Positions 6,545-16,032 of a stretch of DNA of 35,750 nucleotides are shown in pieces (within the stretch, counting starts at the first letter, position 1; each line of letters starts with the position of its first letter). A program made the translations under genes and the position numbers. Where the stretch lies: the NCBI GenBank assembly GCA_029247075.1, contig JAQWLX010000055.1, positions 1 to 35,750 on the forward strand. The letters are read 5' to 3'. The stretch is from Halieaceae bacterium. Its GTDB lineage: Bacteria > Pseudomonadota > Gammaproteobacteria > Pseudomonadales > Halieaceae. The notes under the pieces are model-generated. The model worked only from the letters and a program-made list of their open reading frames with translations. It made no database searches and had not been told where the DNA came from.

Positions 6545-6937
6545 TTATTCTTTAGCAGCTGGCGGGTCTTCTTGAATTTGATCATCTGCTGAGGAAGAGT
6601 CTTCCGACAACCATGATGGCAACAAATCCCCCTCAACATTGGATAAGTTATCTCCATCAAAATAAATGGTTACTAATGATTGCTTGAGGGTCTCATTTCC
6701 TATCCGAAGCAAGTACCTATAATCCCACCTATTCTGATTTAGAGAATCCCTTACCAATGGTGTGCCAAGAATAAATTTCACTTGGCGTTGCGTCATGCCA
6801 GGTTCCAGCTGATCAATCATTTCCTGAGTTAATATGTTTCCCTGTTCAATATTTATTCGATAGGCGCCGGGAAATCGGCTCAAGCTACATCCCGAGAGTA
6901 TTAAAAATATTAAAGTATAATTAAAAGTTCGGCTCAC
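6545..6937 (-). CDS. bamE: Outer membrane assembly factor BamE (SmpA/OmlA lipoprotein)
   Basis: Using the GTG at 6937, the product is 130 residues and starts MSRTFNYTLIFLILSGCS, a lipoprotein signal with lipobox LSGC. The start is supported by GGAAG about 11 bases upstream; the longer in-frame ATG at 6982 would place a charged extension before the signal peptide and overlap the fur leader. The mature part has the SmpA/OmlA fold motifs YRINIEQGNILTQEMIDQL and GMTQRQVKFILGTPLV. BamE stabilises the Bam complex that folds outer-membrane beta-barrel proteins. The acidic tail (EDSSSADDQIQEDPP) is longer than in E. coli. It is divergent from fur with a shared intergenic region of about 75 bases. Confidence 0.93.
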   Translation of the reverse strand: MSRTFNYTLIFLILSGCSLSRFPGAYRINIEQGNILTQEMIDQLEPGMTQRQVKFILGTPLVRDSLNQNRWDYRYLLRIGNETLKQSLVTIYFDGDNLSNVEGDLLPSWLSEDSSSADDQIQEDPPAAKE

Positions 6938-7012
6938 GTTATTGTAATCTTCCACTTCCTCCAACAAAATGGCATGATACATGTCTCACGGCGCGTAGAG
7001 AACCTTCTTTTA

Positions 7013-7426
7013 ATGGTAGGCCAAAATAAAGAACTTCGAAAAGCGGGACTAAAGGTAACTCTCCCTAGGCTGAAGATATTAGAAATCTTAGAGTCAGATG
7101 AGAGTGCTCAGCATTTGAGTGCAGATGATGTTTATCGTGAGCTTTTAACTGCTGGTGAAGATGTTGGTTTAGCAACTGTTTATCGAGTCTTGACTCAATT
7201 CGAAAGCGCTGGACTGGTCATCAGGCATAATTTTGAGTCTGGACATTCCGTTTTTGAATTATCCAGAGGCGAGCACCATGATCACATGGTTTGTGTTGAT
7301 GATGGCGAAGTTGTGGAATTCACTGACCCGGTTATAGAAGAAAGGCAGTGCAAGATTGCTGATGAGGCTGGGTTTGAGATAATTGATCATTCGCTGACGC
7401 TATATGTCCGCAGAAAAAAAGACTAG
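7013..7426 (+). CDS. fur: Ferric uptake regulator Fur
   Basis: The 137-residue form starting at 7013 (MVGQNKELRKAGLKVTLPR) matches the family start; the in-frame ATG at 6974 would add 13 atypical residues. The winged helix includes GLATVYRVLTQFESAGLV, and the metal-sensing site includes HHDHMVCVDDGEV and a C-terminal IIDHSLTLYV. The CxxC structural zinc motif of E. coli Fur is CVDD here and the C-terminal cysteines are absent, as in Pseudomonas Fur. It represses iron-uptake genes when bound to Fe(II). It overlaps the 3-prime end of recN by 4 bases (convergent). Confidence 0.96.
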   Translation: MVGQNKELRKAGLKVTLPRLKILEILESDESAQHLSADDVYRELLTAGEDVGLATVYRVLTQFESAGLVIRHNFESGHSVFELSRGEHHDHMVCVDDGEVVEFTDPVIEERQCKIADEAGFEIIDHSLTLYVRRKKD

Positions 7427-9090
7427 TTTTGACCTAGTTCTATCATTTCCTTCGCATTAGCGACGGCGCTTTCAGTAACTTTGGCTCCAGCGAGCATTCG
7501 CGCTATTTCCTCTATCTTTTCTGATTCACCAAGCTTGGTCATGGTAGCTTTAACTGAACCATTGTCTTCTAACTTTGAGGCAAATAAATGCGAATTTCCG
7601 AACGCGGCAACTTGTGGGAGGTGAGTAACACACAAAATCTGACAGCTCCTGGAGAGTTGCTTTAATAGGTTGCCTACTGTCTCAGCAACTGCACCGCCAA
7701 TTCCAGAATCTATCTCATCAAATATAATGCTAGGAATTGCTGCAGTATTTGCGCTGGCCACTTGAATTGCTAAGCTGATCCGAGATAATTCTCCACCAGA
7801 AGCAATTTTACCTAAAGGTTGTTCAGAGCTTCCTGGATTCGTAGAGACTAATAGTTCTACATCCTCAAGTCCTTTTGGGTGAGGATCGGGAGATCTTCTT
7901 TTATTTAACGCGACTACTAGTTTACACAGATGCATACCAAGAGAGCTAAGAAGCGCATGTGTTTTGGTCTCAAGGTCTGTGGCTGCAGAATGACGCTTTT
8001 TTGAAAGTCTTGTCGCGAGTTCCTTATATTCTGATTCGAGAGCCTTTAACTGTTCGTCTAGTAAAGGTAGTTTTCCTCTGCCTTCTTCAAGCTCGTTAAG
8101 TTGGGATTTGATCTGTGCGTGGAAAGTACTTATTTCTTCAGGAAAAATACGATGCTTCCTTGCAATTTCATATATTTTTTCCAGCCGAGTTTCTATCTCT
8201 ACCTGTTTTGAAGGGTTTACTTCAACTTCTTCAATGTATGACTTAATGTCCAGAATTGCTTCGTTGAGTGAAATTCTCGCGCTATCAATTAGTTCTCTCG
8301 CATTATCAAGATTTGATTGGTCATAGATCTTTGAGCCCATCAGAGACAGCGCCTTAGTTGCAGTATTTTCACTTTTTTCGATCAGGGAGATGGATTCGTG
8401 TCCCGATTCTAATATTTGAACTGCATTTGCGAATCGCTTTGCATCTGCTTCCAAGAGTTTTAACTCACCTTCGGCTAACTGGAGTAAATCAAGTTCATTT
8501 ACTTGATATGTTAGCAGTTGGATACTAGACGCCAGTTCATCGTCAGCACCCACTAGTATATCTCTTTCTTTTTTTAGTCGAAGCCAGTCAGATGCTGTCT
8601 CTTCTACTTTGCGTGCGAGTTCATTATTTTCGCTGAAGTTATCTAAAAGACCACGCTGTACTTCCTTTCTTAAAAGAGATTGATGGGCATGCTGGCTATG
8701 GACGTCAATTAGTAAAGAACCGAGTTCGCTGCAGTCCTTCAGAGTGCTTGGACTGCCATTAATATATGCTCTGGAGCGACCTTCACGTGTTATTACCCTT
8801 CTAAGCATGCAGTCGGTGCCAGAGCCAAGATCTCGATTCTCTAGCCATCTTTTTGCTTCGAGAATCTCTTTTACAGAGAATGTGGCATTAATTTCTGCTT
8901 TTTCACAATTAGGTCTTACCGCCGAGGCATCTGCGCGATCACCCAAGCATAGTCCTAGTGCATCTAAGGCTATTGATTTACCGGCACCGGTTTCACCGGT
9001 GATAACTGTAAGCCCTCTTGATATATCGATTTCGAGTTTATCGACGATGGTGTAGTTGCTAATAACTAGGTCTGTCAACATTGTGATCAC
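7423..9090 (-). CDS. recN: DNA repair protein RecN
   Basis: This is a 555-residue SMC-like ATPase. Walker A is GETGAGKS near residue 37, followed by ALDALGLCLGDRAD. The centre is a long coiled coil, and the C-terminal half carries the ABC signature LASGGELSRISLAIQ-like segment (seen as IASGGELSRISLA) and the Walker B IIFDEIDSGIGG. RecN acts in double-strand-break repair and holds broken sister DNA together. Two starts are possible. The GTG at 9090 has AGGA at proper distance; the ATG at 9081 gives MLTDLVISNYTIVDKLEID, which aligns with the E. coli start. Length agrees with E. coli (553). The divergent region to hrcA contains a LexA-sized palindrome (9172-9189). Confidence 0.96.
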   Translation of the reverse strand: MITMLTDLVISNYTIVDKLEIDISRGLTVITGETGAGKSIALDALGLCLGDRADASAVRPNCEKAEINATFSVKEILEAKRWLENRDLGSGTDCMLRRVITREGRSRAYINGSPSTLKDCSELGSLLIDVHSQHAHQSLLRKEVQRGLLDNFSENNELARKVEETASDWLRLKKERDILVGADDELASSIQLLTYQVNELDLLQLAEGELKLLEADAKRFANAVQILESGHESISLIEKSENTATKALSLMGSKIYDQSNLDNARELIDSARISLNEAILDIKSYIEEVEVNPSKQVEIETRLEKIYEIARKHRIFPEEISTFHAQIKSQLNELEEGRGKLPLLDEQLKALESEYKELATRLSKKRHSAATDLETKTHALLSSLGMHLCKLVVALNKRRSPDPHPKGLEDVELLVSTNPGSSEQPLGKIASGGELSRISLAIQVASANTAAIPSIIFDEIDSGIGGAVAETVGNLLKQLSRSCQILCVTHLPQVAAFGNSHLFASKLEDNGSVKATMTKLGESEKIEEIARMLAGAKVTESAVANAKEMIELGQN

Positions 9091-9171
9091 TTATTTCCTA
9101 AAGGGCATGTGAACATTGTTTAGTGAATAAAATAGCGTCTAAAGCATAGACCGGCTTTTCTATCTTCTGAC

Positions 9172-9189
9172 ACTATGGTAAAACATAGT
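9172..9189. promoter_or_regulatory. Palindrome between recN and hrcA
   Basis: ACTATG, GTAAAA, CATAGT is an 18-base perfect inverted repeat. Its inner form CTAT-N8-ATAG has the same size and symmetry as the gammaproteobacterial LexA box CTGT-N8-ACAG but differs at one base per arm. It is 8 bases before hrcA and 82 before recN. Confidence 0.35.
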
Positions 9190-9197
9190 CGAGAACA

Positions 9198-10247
9198 ATG
9201 GTTAAAATTATGTCGAATGTAGATATTCCAGACAGGTCACTGGTATTACTTAAGACGCTTGTTGAACGTTTCATTAGCGAAGGTACCCCTGTAGGGTCGG
9301 CTAAGCTCCGAGAGGTGTCGGGGCTTTCCTTAAGCCCGGCAACAATACGGAATGTAATGTCAGATCTTGAAGAGCGAGGGTATTTACATTCTCCCCATAC
9401 CTCAGCAGGTCGAATTCCTACTTCGCTTGGCTATCGGCTTTTTGTTGATAGCTTGTTAAAGATCCGTCCGTTAGATGAGGAGGCGGTTAGCAGTATTCGT
9501 TCAGAGTTAAATCCTGACAAAACTGCTGCCGAGTTGGTTCAATCTGCCTCGGCCGCTTTGGCTACTATTACCTCTCAGGCGGGAGTGGTTACGGTGCCTC
9601 GGCGAGAAACCAATCAGCTTAGACAGATAGAATTCTTGCCTCTTTCAGACTCCAGGGTGCTCGTAATCTTGGTGATAAACGAGAAAGAAGTGCAAAATCG
9701 TATTATTCATACTCAGCGCACTTATACCGAAGATGAGCTTAGGACGGCTGCCGAGATGGTAAATCATAGATACTCCGGTTCCCTTTTATCTGAAGTAAAG
9801 TCCCGCATTCTCTCCGAAATGGAAGAAACTAAAAATTATATTGATGACTATCTATCATCTGCTTTGGAGCTAGCCAGTCAGGCGCTTAATCAGGAGACCG
9901 CTTCTGATGATGATTATATTGTTGCCGGAGAAGCTCAGCTAATGGGCAATGCTAGTATCGAAGAAATGGCTAATTTAAGAGAGTTGTTTGATTCTTTTGG
10001 AAAAAAAAGAGATCTTTTGCATTTACTAGAAAGATGTTCTCAAGCAGAGGGCGTCCAGATTTTTATTGGAGAAGAGGCGGGATACGATGTTTTCGGTGAT
10101 TATAGCGTCGTCACCGCTCCTTATAGTGACGGGGTTCATACAGTCGGTGTGTTGGGTGTGATTGGACCAACGAGGATGGCCTACGAGCGAGTAATTCCTA
10201 TTGTAGATGTGACAGCTAGGATGCTAAGTACAGCACTTTCAATTTAA
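9198..10247 (+). CDS. hrcA: Heat-inducible transcription repressor HrcA
   Basis: This is a 349-residue protein. The N-terminal winged helix reads RSLVLLKTLVERFISEGTPV, followed by LSPATIRNVMSDLEERGYL and HSPHTSAGRIPT, which are hallmark HrcA motifs. The C-terminal GAF-like domain includes IFIGEEAGYDVFGDYSVV and GVLGVIGPTRMAYERVIP. HrcA normally represses chaperone genes through CIRCE elements and is tuned by GroEL. It is absent from E. coli but present in several gammaproteobacteria. It lies upstream of grpE-dnaK-dnaJ in the same direction; a degraded CIRCE-like repeat lies before grpE. The start could also be the ATG at 9210. Confidence 0.96.
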   Translation: MVKIMSNVDIPDRSLVLLKTLVERFISEGTPVGSAKLREVSGLSLSPATIRNVMSDLEERGYLHSPHTSAGRIPTSLGYRLFVDSLLKIRPLDEEAVSSIRSELNPDKTAAELVQSASAALATITSQAGVVTVPRRETNQLRQIEFLPLSDSRVLVILVINEKEVQNRIIHTQRTYTEDELRTAAEMVNHRYSGSLLSEVKSRILSEMEETKNYIDDYLSSALELASQALNQETASDDDYIVAGEAQLMGNASIEEMANLRELFDSFGKKRDLLHLLERCSQAEGVQIFIGEEAGYDVFGDYSVVTAPYSDGVHTVGVLGVIGPTRMAYERVIPIVDVTARMLSTALSI

Positions 10248-10257
10248 AGCCACAGAG

Positions 10258-10277
10258 ACGAAATATTTTTCGTTTTA
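10258..10277 (+). terminator. Weak hairpin after hrcA
   Basis: ACGAAA, TATT, TTTCGT followed by TTT lies 11 bases after the hrcA stop. The stem is short and GC-poor, so partial read-through into grpE is likely. Confidence 0.35.
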
Positions 10278-10279
10278 TA

Positions 10280-10307
10280 CTTGATTTCCCTCTTTCTTGC
10301 CCTTATT
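10280..10307 (+). promoter_or_regulatory. Possible sigma-32-type promoter of grpE
   Basis: A CTTGAT -35 element, a 13-base spacer and GCCCTTAT form a fair match to the heat-shock consensus CTTGAA...CCCCATNT. It lies about 70 bases before the grpE start, which is where a heat-shock promoter is expected. Confidence 0.4.
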
Positions 10308-10351
10308 GACTGTCTCAGGAAAGTTTTTCTTTCAATGGTGATTAATTTAGG

Positions 10352-10378
10352 TCGCCACTAATCGTTTGAGAGTGATGC
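10352..10378 (+). promoter_or_regulatory. Degenerate CIRCE-like operator overlapping the grpE start
   Basis: The inverted core CACTA-N9-GAGTG has the exact 9-base spacing of CIRCE (TTAGCACTC-N9-GAGTGCTAA). It matches about 5 of 9 bases on the left and 6 of 9 on the right. The weak outer arms make this tentative, but hrcA is the adjacent gene. Confidence 0.3.
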
Positions 10379-11007
10379 TGGTGAAAAATAAAGAAGAAGT
10401 AAGCGAAGAAGAAAAGAGCGCAGAGGAGCCAAAATCTGAATCAGTAGATGATGATTCTATAAAGGATGACCCTCTAAAGGAGGATCCTCCAAATGAAATT
10501 GTAGATTCAGAAGAAAGTTCCGAAAAATCTGAAGAAGAAATTGCGGTTGATTCTCTTTCTGAGTTAGAGGTGCAGCTCGAAGAAATGAGAGATCAGGTTC
10601 TGCGTCATCAGGCTGAGGTGCAGAATGTGAAGCGGCGAGCCGAGCAAGACGTTGAAAAGGCCCGTAAGTATGCATTAGAAAGATTCTGCAATGAACTGCT
10701 TCCAATAGTTGATAGTTTAGAAATGGCTATCCTGTCGGCATCTCCAGATCAGGAAGAGTCTGAATCGATTTTGAAAGGGATTAAGTTGACGTTAAAAATG
10801 TTTGTTGACACGTTAGCTAAGTTTAATCTTGAGCAAATTGATCCAGAGGGAGAGCCATTTGATCCAAAATTACATCAAGCTGTGAGTATGGTTGAAAATA
10901 ACGAGGTAGAGCCGAATACAGTGCTATCTGTGATGCAGCGCGGTTATGTTTTAAGTGGGCGTTTAATTCGCCCTGCGATGGTTGTGGTGAGTAAGGCTTC
11001 AGAATAG
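10375..11007 (+). CDS. grpE: Nucleotide exchange factor GrpE
   Basis: Taken from the ATG at 10375 the protein has 210 residues; an in-frame TTG lies at 10366. The first 65 residues are very acidic and disordered (repeats of Glu, Ser and Asp). They are followed by the long coiled-coil helix [20 protein letters not shown] and [21 protein letters not shown], then the four-helix/beta-wing region ending in [18 protein letters not shown]. GrpE releases ADP from DnaK. It stands directly upstream of dnaK with a separate promoter region between them. The ribosome site is poor (GAGAG), which may matter given the CIRCE-like repeat over it. Confidence 0.95.
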   Translation: MLVKNKEEVSEEEKSAEEPKSESVDDDSIKDDPLKEDPPNEIVDSEESSEKSEEEIAVDSLSELEVQLEEMRDQVLRHQAEVQNVKRRAEQDVEKARKYALERFCNELLPIVDSLEMAILSASPDQEESESILKGIKLTLKMFVDTLAKFNLEQIDPEGEPFDPKLHQAVSMVENNEVEPNTVLSVMQRGYVLSGRLIRPAMVVVSKASE

Positions 11008-11042
11008 TTAAAAAGCTTATTATCTAATTTTAGGCTCTTAGC

Positions 11043-11071
11043 CTTGAAAGTTATTTAATAGACCTTATATA
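11043..11071 (+). promoter_or_regulatory. Promoter upstream of dnaK
   Basis: TTGAAA (11044-11049), a 16-base spacer and TATATA (11066-11071) form a reasonable sigma-70 promoter. The extended CTTGAAAG also fits a sigma-32 -35 box, with a weak ACCTTAT -10. It lies about 60-90 bases before the dnaK start. Confidence 0.45.
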
Positions 11072-11132
11072 TGCTAATTAGAATATAAAATGCACTGTCT
11101 TAACTAGAAGACGGTTACAGGAGAATTAACAA

Positions 11133-13052
11133 ATGGCCAAAATTATTGGAATTGATCTCGGTACCACTAATTCATGCGTATCAGTTTTGGATGGTGATAG
11201 TCCTCGAGTGATAGAGAATTCAGAGGGAGATCGCACTACCCCTTCAGTAGTCGCGTATAGCGATGAAGGAGAAATTCTCGTCGGTCAAAGTGCTAAGCGG
11301 CAGGCTGTTACAAACCCAACCAATACTCTATTTGCAGTTAAGCGATTGATAGGAAGAAAGTTTAAGGATGACGTGGTTCAGAAAGATATTTCTATGGTTC
11401 CTTACGGTATTGTTGAGGCAGACAATGGTGATGCCTGGGTTCAAGCCAAAGGTGAAAAGATGGCGCCGCCACAAGTTGCGGCAGAAGTTCTGAGAAAGAT
11501 GAAAAAAACTGCTGAGGAATTTCTTGGAGAGACTGTTTCAGAGGCTGTTATAACTGTTCCAGCCTACTTTAACGATAGTCAGCGACAGGCTACAAAAGAT
11601 GCAGGGAAAATAGCTGGACTTGAAGTCAAGAGAATAATTAATGAGCCTACAGCAGCTGCGCTTGCCTATGGCATGGATAAAGCCAAGGGAGATCACACTG
11701 TTGCGGTCTATGATCTAGGTGGAGGCACCTTCGATATATCCGTTATAGAAATTGCGGAAGTAGATGGTGAACATCAATTTGAAGTGCTCTCTACAAATGG
11801 AGACACTTTTTTAGGTGGAGAGGATTTTGATCTTAGGTTGATAGAATATTTGGCAGAAGAGTTTAAAAAGGAGAGCGGTATTGATTTGCACAGCGATCCT
11901 CTTGCTCTACAAAGACTGAAGGACGCCGCCGAAAAAGCTAAGATAGAACTATCAAGCGCCCAGCAAACTGAAGTTAATCTTCCTTATATAACAGCTGATG
12001 CGACAGGCCCAAAACATTTGGTAGTTAAGTTATCTAGAGCTAAGCTAGAATCTTTAGTAGAGGATTTGGTCAAAAGATCTATTGAACCGGTGAAGACTGC
12101 GTTAAAAGATGCAAGCCTTAGTCCGAGTGATATTGATGATGTGATTCTGGTGGGTGGCCAGACACGGATGCCTTTAGTGCAGAGTGCAGTGGCTAACTAT
12201 TTTGGTAAAGAGTCACGAAAAGATGTGAATCCTGATGAGGCGGTTGCAATGGGGGCTTCGATCCAAGGAGCTGTTTTATCTGGAGATGTTAAAGACGTTC
12301 TCTTACTAGATGTAACGCCACTCACCTTGGGGATTGAAACCATGGGTGGTGTAGCAACTCCATTAATCGAGAAAAACACTACTATTCCCACCAAGAAATC
12401 ACAAATATTTTCCACGGCAGAAGACAATCAGACCGCTGTTACGATTCATGTTGTCCAAGGTGAAAGAAAACAGGCTGGTGAGAATAAATCTTTGGGCCGC
12501 TTTGATCTTACCGACATTCCACCTTCTCCCAGGGGTATGCCGCAGATCGAAGTTGCTTTTGATTTAGATGCTAATGGTATCTTAAATGTTTCGGCGACCG
12601 ACAAGGCTACTGGGAAAGAACAGTCTATCCGAATTACCGCTTCGGGAGGGTTGAGTGATGATGAAATTGAAAAGATGGTCTCCGACGCTGAAGTAAATGC
12701 CGAGACGGATGCAAAATTTGAAGAGCTCATTGGAGCGAGGAATACATGTGATGGGCTTGTCCACGCAGCACGAAAAACCCTTGAAGAAGGGAAAGAGCAT
12801 GCGTCAGACGATGAAAAGAAAGCTATTGAGGTGGCTATTCAAGAAGCAGAAGATGCCCTAAAAGGTGGTGATAAGGAAGCGATCGATGGGGCGTCTGCAA
12901 AATTAACTGAAGCAACTAGCCCTGTGGCTCAGAAAATGTACACCGCTCAGGCAGCGGAACAAGCAGCACCAGAATCGACTGGTGAGGACGGATCTAGTAC
13001 AGATGACGCTGTTGATGCTGAATTTGAAGAAGTAAAAGAAGATAAAACCTAA
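11133..13052 (+). CDS. dnaK: Molecular chaperone DnaK (Hsp70)
   Basis: This is a 639-residue protein, the usual length. The nucleotide-binding domain starts [20 protein letters not shown] and includes [13 protein letters not shown], the phosphate loop [14 protein letters not shown] and [12 protein letters not shown]. The interdomain linker is [15 protein letters not shown], followed by the substrate-binding beta-domain and a helical lid, ending with the acidic [15 protein letters not shown] tail. It folds and protects proteins in the cytoplasm with DnaJ and GrpE. A clear ribosome site (CAGGAG) precedes the ATG. The gene is followed by a GC-rich hairpin before dnaJ. Confidence 0.99.
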   Translation: MAKIIGIDLGTTNSCVSVLDGDSPRVIENSEGDRTTPSVVAYSDEGEILVGQSAKRQAVTNPTNTLFAVKRLIGRKFKDDVVQKDISMVPYGIVEADNGDAWVQAKGEKMAPPQVAAEVLRKMKKTAEEFLGETVSEAVITVPAYFNDSQRQATKDAGKIAGLEVKRIINEPTAAALAYGMDKAKGDHTVAVYDLGGGTFDISVIEIAEVDGEHQFEVLSTNGDTFLGGEDFDLRLIEYLAEEFKKESGIDLHSDPLALQRLKDAAEKAKIELSSAQQTEVNLPYITADATGPKHLVVKLSRAKLESLVEDLVKRSIEPVKTALKDASLSPSDIDDVILVGGQTRMPLVQSAVANYFGKESRKDVNPDEAVAMGASIQGAVLSGDVKDVLLLDVTPLTLGIETMGGVATPLIEKNTTIPTKKSQIFSTAEDNQTAVTIHVVQGERKQAGENKSLGRFDLTDIPPSPRGMPQIEVAFDLDANGILNVSATDKATGKEQSIRITASGGLSDDEIEKMVSDAEVNAETDAKFEELIGARNTCDGLVHAARKTLEEGKEHASDDEKKAIEVAIQEAEDALKGGDKEAIDGASAKLTEATSPVAQKMYTAQAAEQAAPESTGEDGSSTDDAVDAEFEEVKEDKT

Positions 13053-13088
13053 AGAAGTCCTTGGGTTCACGTGATAACGTGTCATTCT

Positions 13089-13120
13089 AGCCGCGCAATG
13101 CCTATGCATTCGCGGCTTTC
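13089..13120 (+). terminator. Attenuating hairpin between dnaK and dnaJ
   Basis: AGCCGCG pairs with CGCGGCT and AATGC with GCATT around a CTAT loop, with a single bulged C. Only TTT follows the stem, so termination should be partial. Such a hairpin would give more DnaK than DnaJ. Confidence 0.55.
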
Positions 13121-13156
13121 GCGTATACTAAAACAAAATTTACGATACGGTTAATT

Positions 13157-14284
13157 ATGTCAAAACGTGATTATTATGAGGTGCTCGGGGTTGATAAAAA
13201 TGCCAATGAAGCCGATATAAAAAAAGCTTATCGCAGGGTGGCTATGAAATATCATCCAGACCGTAATCCGGATGATCCTCAGGCGGATGCAAAGTTCAAA
13301 GAGGCCAGTGAGGCTTATGAAATTTTGGCTACCCAAGAAAAGCGTGCAGCTTATGACCAGTTTGGCCATGCTGGCGTTGATCCAAGTATGGGTGGTGGAG
13401 CAGGCGGTTTTGGAGGTGGAAGTTTTAGTGATATTTTCGGAGACGTATTTGGAGACATATTTGGTGGCGGTGGAAATAGAGAAGGCCCTCAGCGTGGCTC
13501 CGATCTTCGATATACATTAGATATTTCCCTTGAAGATGCCGTTAAAGGCGCTACAGTAGAAATTCGTGTTCCTTCTCTAAGTTCTTGTGATCTTTGTGGA
13601 GGTTCGGGTGCGAAGAAAGGCAGCCAACCTACCACATGTGGCACTTGCGGTGGTGCTGGACAGGTTCGGATGCAACAGGGCTTTTTTCAGGTCCAACAAA
13701 CGTGCCCTAATTGTCGTGGCCGGGGCAAAACAATTTCAAATCCATGCTCTACCTGTCGGGGTCAGGGTCGGGTAGAGAAAAGTAAAACTTTATCGGTCAA
13801 GGTTCCTCCTGGAGTGGATACTGGTGATCGAATACGACTGTCAGGGGAAGGAGAAGCTGGGCCGGAAAGTGGGCCTGCTGGTGATTTATTCGTTCAAATG
13901 TCAGTTAAGGAACATCCGCTATTTGAGCGAGATGGTAAGCATCTCTATTGCGAAGTGCCTATTAGTTTTGCAGATGCAGCGTTAGGGGGTGAGCTAGAAG
14001 TGCCCACCCTTGATGGCCGTGTTAAGTTAAAAATTCCTTCAGAAACTCAGACTGGAAAGTTATTTCGTCTGAGGGGCAAGGGAGTAAAGCCCGTTCGAGG
14101 AGGAGGTACTGGAGACCTCTTATGCAGATCGGTAGTAGAAACGCCGATCAATTTATCAAAACGACAGCAGGAGATTTTAGAGGAATTAAAGATCTCTCTG
14201 GGAGAAGGTGGAAAAAAACAATCTCCTCGGCAAACAAATTGGTTTGAAGGTGTGAAACGTTTTTTTGATGACATGACCACATGA
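13157..14284 (+). CDS. dnaJ: Co-chaperone DnaJ (Hsp40)
   Basis: This is a 375-residue type I DnaJ. The J domain (residues 4-70) contains the HPD tripeptide at 33-35. A Gly/Phe-rich segment (about 75-105) follows. Four CxxCxGxG zinc-binding repeats are present: [24 protein letters not shown] and CSTCRGQG. The C-terminal client-binding domains contain [14 protein letters not shown] and [18 protein letters not shown]. It delivers clients to DnaK and stimulates its ATPase. It overlaps dapB by ATGA, so the two are translationally coupled. Confidence 0.99.
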   Translation: MSKRDYYEVLGVDKNANEADIKKAYRRVAMKYHPDRNPDDPQADAKFKEASEAYEILATQEKRAAYDQFGHAGVDPSMGGGAGGFGGGSFSDIFGDVFGDIFGGGGNREGPQRGSDLRYTLDISLEDAVKGATVEIRVPSLSSCDLCGGSGAKKGSQPTTCGTCGGAGQVRMQQGFFQVQQTCPNCRGRGKTISNPCSTCRGQGRVEKSKTLSVKVPPGVDTGDRIRLSGEGEAGPESGPAGDLFVQMSVKEHPLFERDGKHLYCEVPISFADAALGGELEVPTLDGRVKLKIPSETQTGKLFRLRGKGVKPVRGGGTGDLLCRSVVETPINLSKRQQEILEELKISLGEGGKKQSPRQTNWFEGVKRFFDDMTT

Positions 14285-15102
14285 AAAATAGAATAGCTAT
14301 ATCAGGAGCAGGGGGGAAAATGGGCTGCGCGCTCTTAAATAGTATAGCGCGTTTGGATTGGTGTGAATTGGTTGCAGCGATTGAATCTCCGGATAGTAAT
14401 CTTATTGGTCTCGATGCTGGCGAGTTATTAAAAAATCGTAATTTTGGCGTAACTATCCAAGATTCACTGGATCAGGCGGCTGAAAAAATTGATGTCTTAA
14501 TTGATTTTAGTGCGCCAGAAGCGACGTTGAATAATATCGAGTTTTGTTCCAGTCATTCAATACCTATTGTAATCGGCACAACGGGATTTGCCAGTTCAGA
14601 TGAAGAGCTAATCGATGTTGCGTCAAAAATTATCCCTATTTGCTGTTCTGCTAATTATAGTGCTGGGATAAATCTTTGTTTCGAATTAATAGAAAGAGCT
14701 ACTGAAGTTCTGGGTAAGGATGCAGATGTGGAGATAATAGAATCGCATCATAGAGGGAAAATTGACGCTCCCTCAGGGACAGCATTAGCCATGGGAGAAG
14801 CTATTGCAGCTGGCTTGGGTAGAGATCTATCTGATGTGGGTGAATATGGTCGTGTTGGGGATGTAGGTCCTCGAGATAGAGAGTCTATAGGCTTTTCGGT
14901 GGTTCGCGCCGGAAATATAATAGGTGAACATACGGTAATGTTTGCGGTGGATGGAGAAATTTTAGAGATCACTCACAAGGCAAGCGACAGAGAAGCATTT
15001 TGTGCTGGTGCACTTAGGGCAGCACGGTGGTTAATTGGCCGCGCGCCTTCTCTATATAGTATGCGTGATGTTATAGCGAATTCAGATGGGACACCTCAAT
15101 AA
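14281..15102 (+). CDS. dapB: 4-hydroxy-tetrahydrodipicolinate reductase
   Basis: This is a 273-residue enzyme of lysine and diaminopimelate biosynthesis that reduces the DapA product with NAD(P)H. The N-terminal Rossmann motif is ISGAGGKMG (about residues 7-15). [15 protein letters not shown] and VIGTTGF follow, and the catalytic segment is [18 protein letters not shown] with the His pair and Lys of the active site. The dnaJ-dapB order is common in gammaproteobacteria. The stop codon overlaps the start of the next gene by one base (TAATG). Confidence 0.98.
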   Translation: MKNRIAISGAGGKMGCALLNSIARLDWCELVAAIESPDSNLIGLDAGELLKNRNFGVTIQDSLDQAAEKIDVLIDFSAPEATLNNIEFCSSHSIPIVIGTTGFASSDEELIDVASKIIPICCSANYSAGINLCFELIERATEVLGKDADVEIIESHHRGKIDAPSGTALAMGEAIAAGLGRDLSDVGEYGRVGDVGPRDRESIGFSVVRAGNIIGEHTVMFAVDGEILEITHKASDREAFCAGALRAARWLIGRAPSLYSMRDVIANSDGTPQ

Positions 15103-15968
15103 TGGATGAAGTAAGACCTGATGTAGTTGTTGATATAGACGAGAATAACGCCTCCCAGCTACTTATAGAGGAATCGCATAATAGATTAGTGGTTGTAGAT
15201 TTTTGGGCCGAGTGGTGTGAACCATGTAAAACGCTCATGCCAATTTTGGAAAAAATTGCAGCAGAATATGAAGGTGCTTTTCTACTTGCCAGAGTGAATG
15301 CTGATGACCAGCAAATGATAGCGCAACAGTTTGGAGTGCGTAGTCTTCCGACAGTAATGCTAATTCTAGAAGGGAAGCCAGTGGATGGGTTTGCAGGTGC
15401 TCAGTCTGAAAGTGTTGTGAGACAGCTTTTGGAAAAACATCTACCACCCCCATGGGAAAGTCTGCTTCTGGAGGCGCGTAGTGTCGCAGAAAGCGATGAC
15501 AGTACAAAAGCGATTTCTCTCTATCGTCAAGTTTGGGAAACTTCTGAACAAGCAATTAAAGTAGGTATCGAATACGCCCAAGTTTTAGTGGACTGTATGC
15601 GTTTGGATGACGCTGAGAATGTTTTAGAAACAGTACCGAAAATTGATCAGGATGCATCTTATGATCAGGTTTTTGCGCAAATAAAGATTAAAAGAGAGGC
15701 AAGTCGATCCCCTGAGTTAGAGGCTCTAGAGCAGGATCTTGAAAAGGATCCGCAAAATAATGAAGTTAAAGTTAAATTGGCCGTTCAGTATACGGGGGTA
15801 GGTCAGTATCGAGAAGCGTTGGAGTTACTCATGGCTGTACTTGAGAAAGATATTAATCATGATGATGGAACTACAAAGAAAATGCTGCTCGATACAATTA
15901 CGAGTCTCGGAAAAGCTGACCCACTAGCTGCGGAATTTCAAAGGAAATTATTTAGCTTATTATATTGA
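15102..15968 (+). CDS. cnoX: CnoX/YbbN-type chaperedoxin (thioredoxin-TPR protein)
   Basis: This is a 288-residue two-domain protein. Residues about 10-115 form a thioredoxin fold with VVVDFWAEWCEPCKTLMPIL, whose active site is W38-C39-E40-P41-C42, and SLPTVMLILEGKPVDGF. Residues about 125-285 are TPR-like helices, including DSTKAISLYRQVWE and GQYREALELLMAVLEKD. E. coli CnoX has this layout but lacks one active-site cysteine; this protein keeps both, like the redox-active CnoX of Caulobacter. CnoX protects oxidised clients and hands them to DnaK/J/E and GroEL. Its location at the end of the grpE-dnaK-dnaJ-dapB run fits that partnership. Confidence 0.9.
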   Translation: MDEVRPDVVVDIDENNASQLLIEESHNRLVVVDFWAEWCEPCKTLMPILEKIAAEYEGAFLLARVNADDQQMIAQQFGVRSLPTVMLILEGKPVDGFAGAQSESVVRQLLEKHLPPPWESLLLEARSVAESDDSTKAISLYRQVWETSEQAIKVGIEYAQVLVDCMRLDDAENVLETVPKIDQDASYDQVFAQIKIKREASRSPELEALEQDLEKDPQNNEVKVKLAVQYTGVGQYREALELLMAVLEKDINHDDGTTKKMLLDTITSLGKADPLAAEFQRKLFSLLY

Positions 15969-16032
15969 ATAGAGAGTTCTACGTTTTTATAGGCGACATT
16001 TGGATAGACAAGTTTTATGAAGGAGTTTTGGT

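Noticed and set aside
7304-7320. Fur lacking the second CxxC cysteine as a defect
   Set aside because: Pseudomonas Fur proteins have the same change and are functional.
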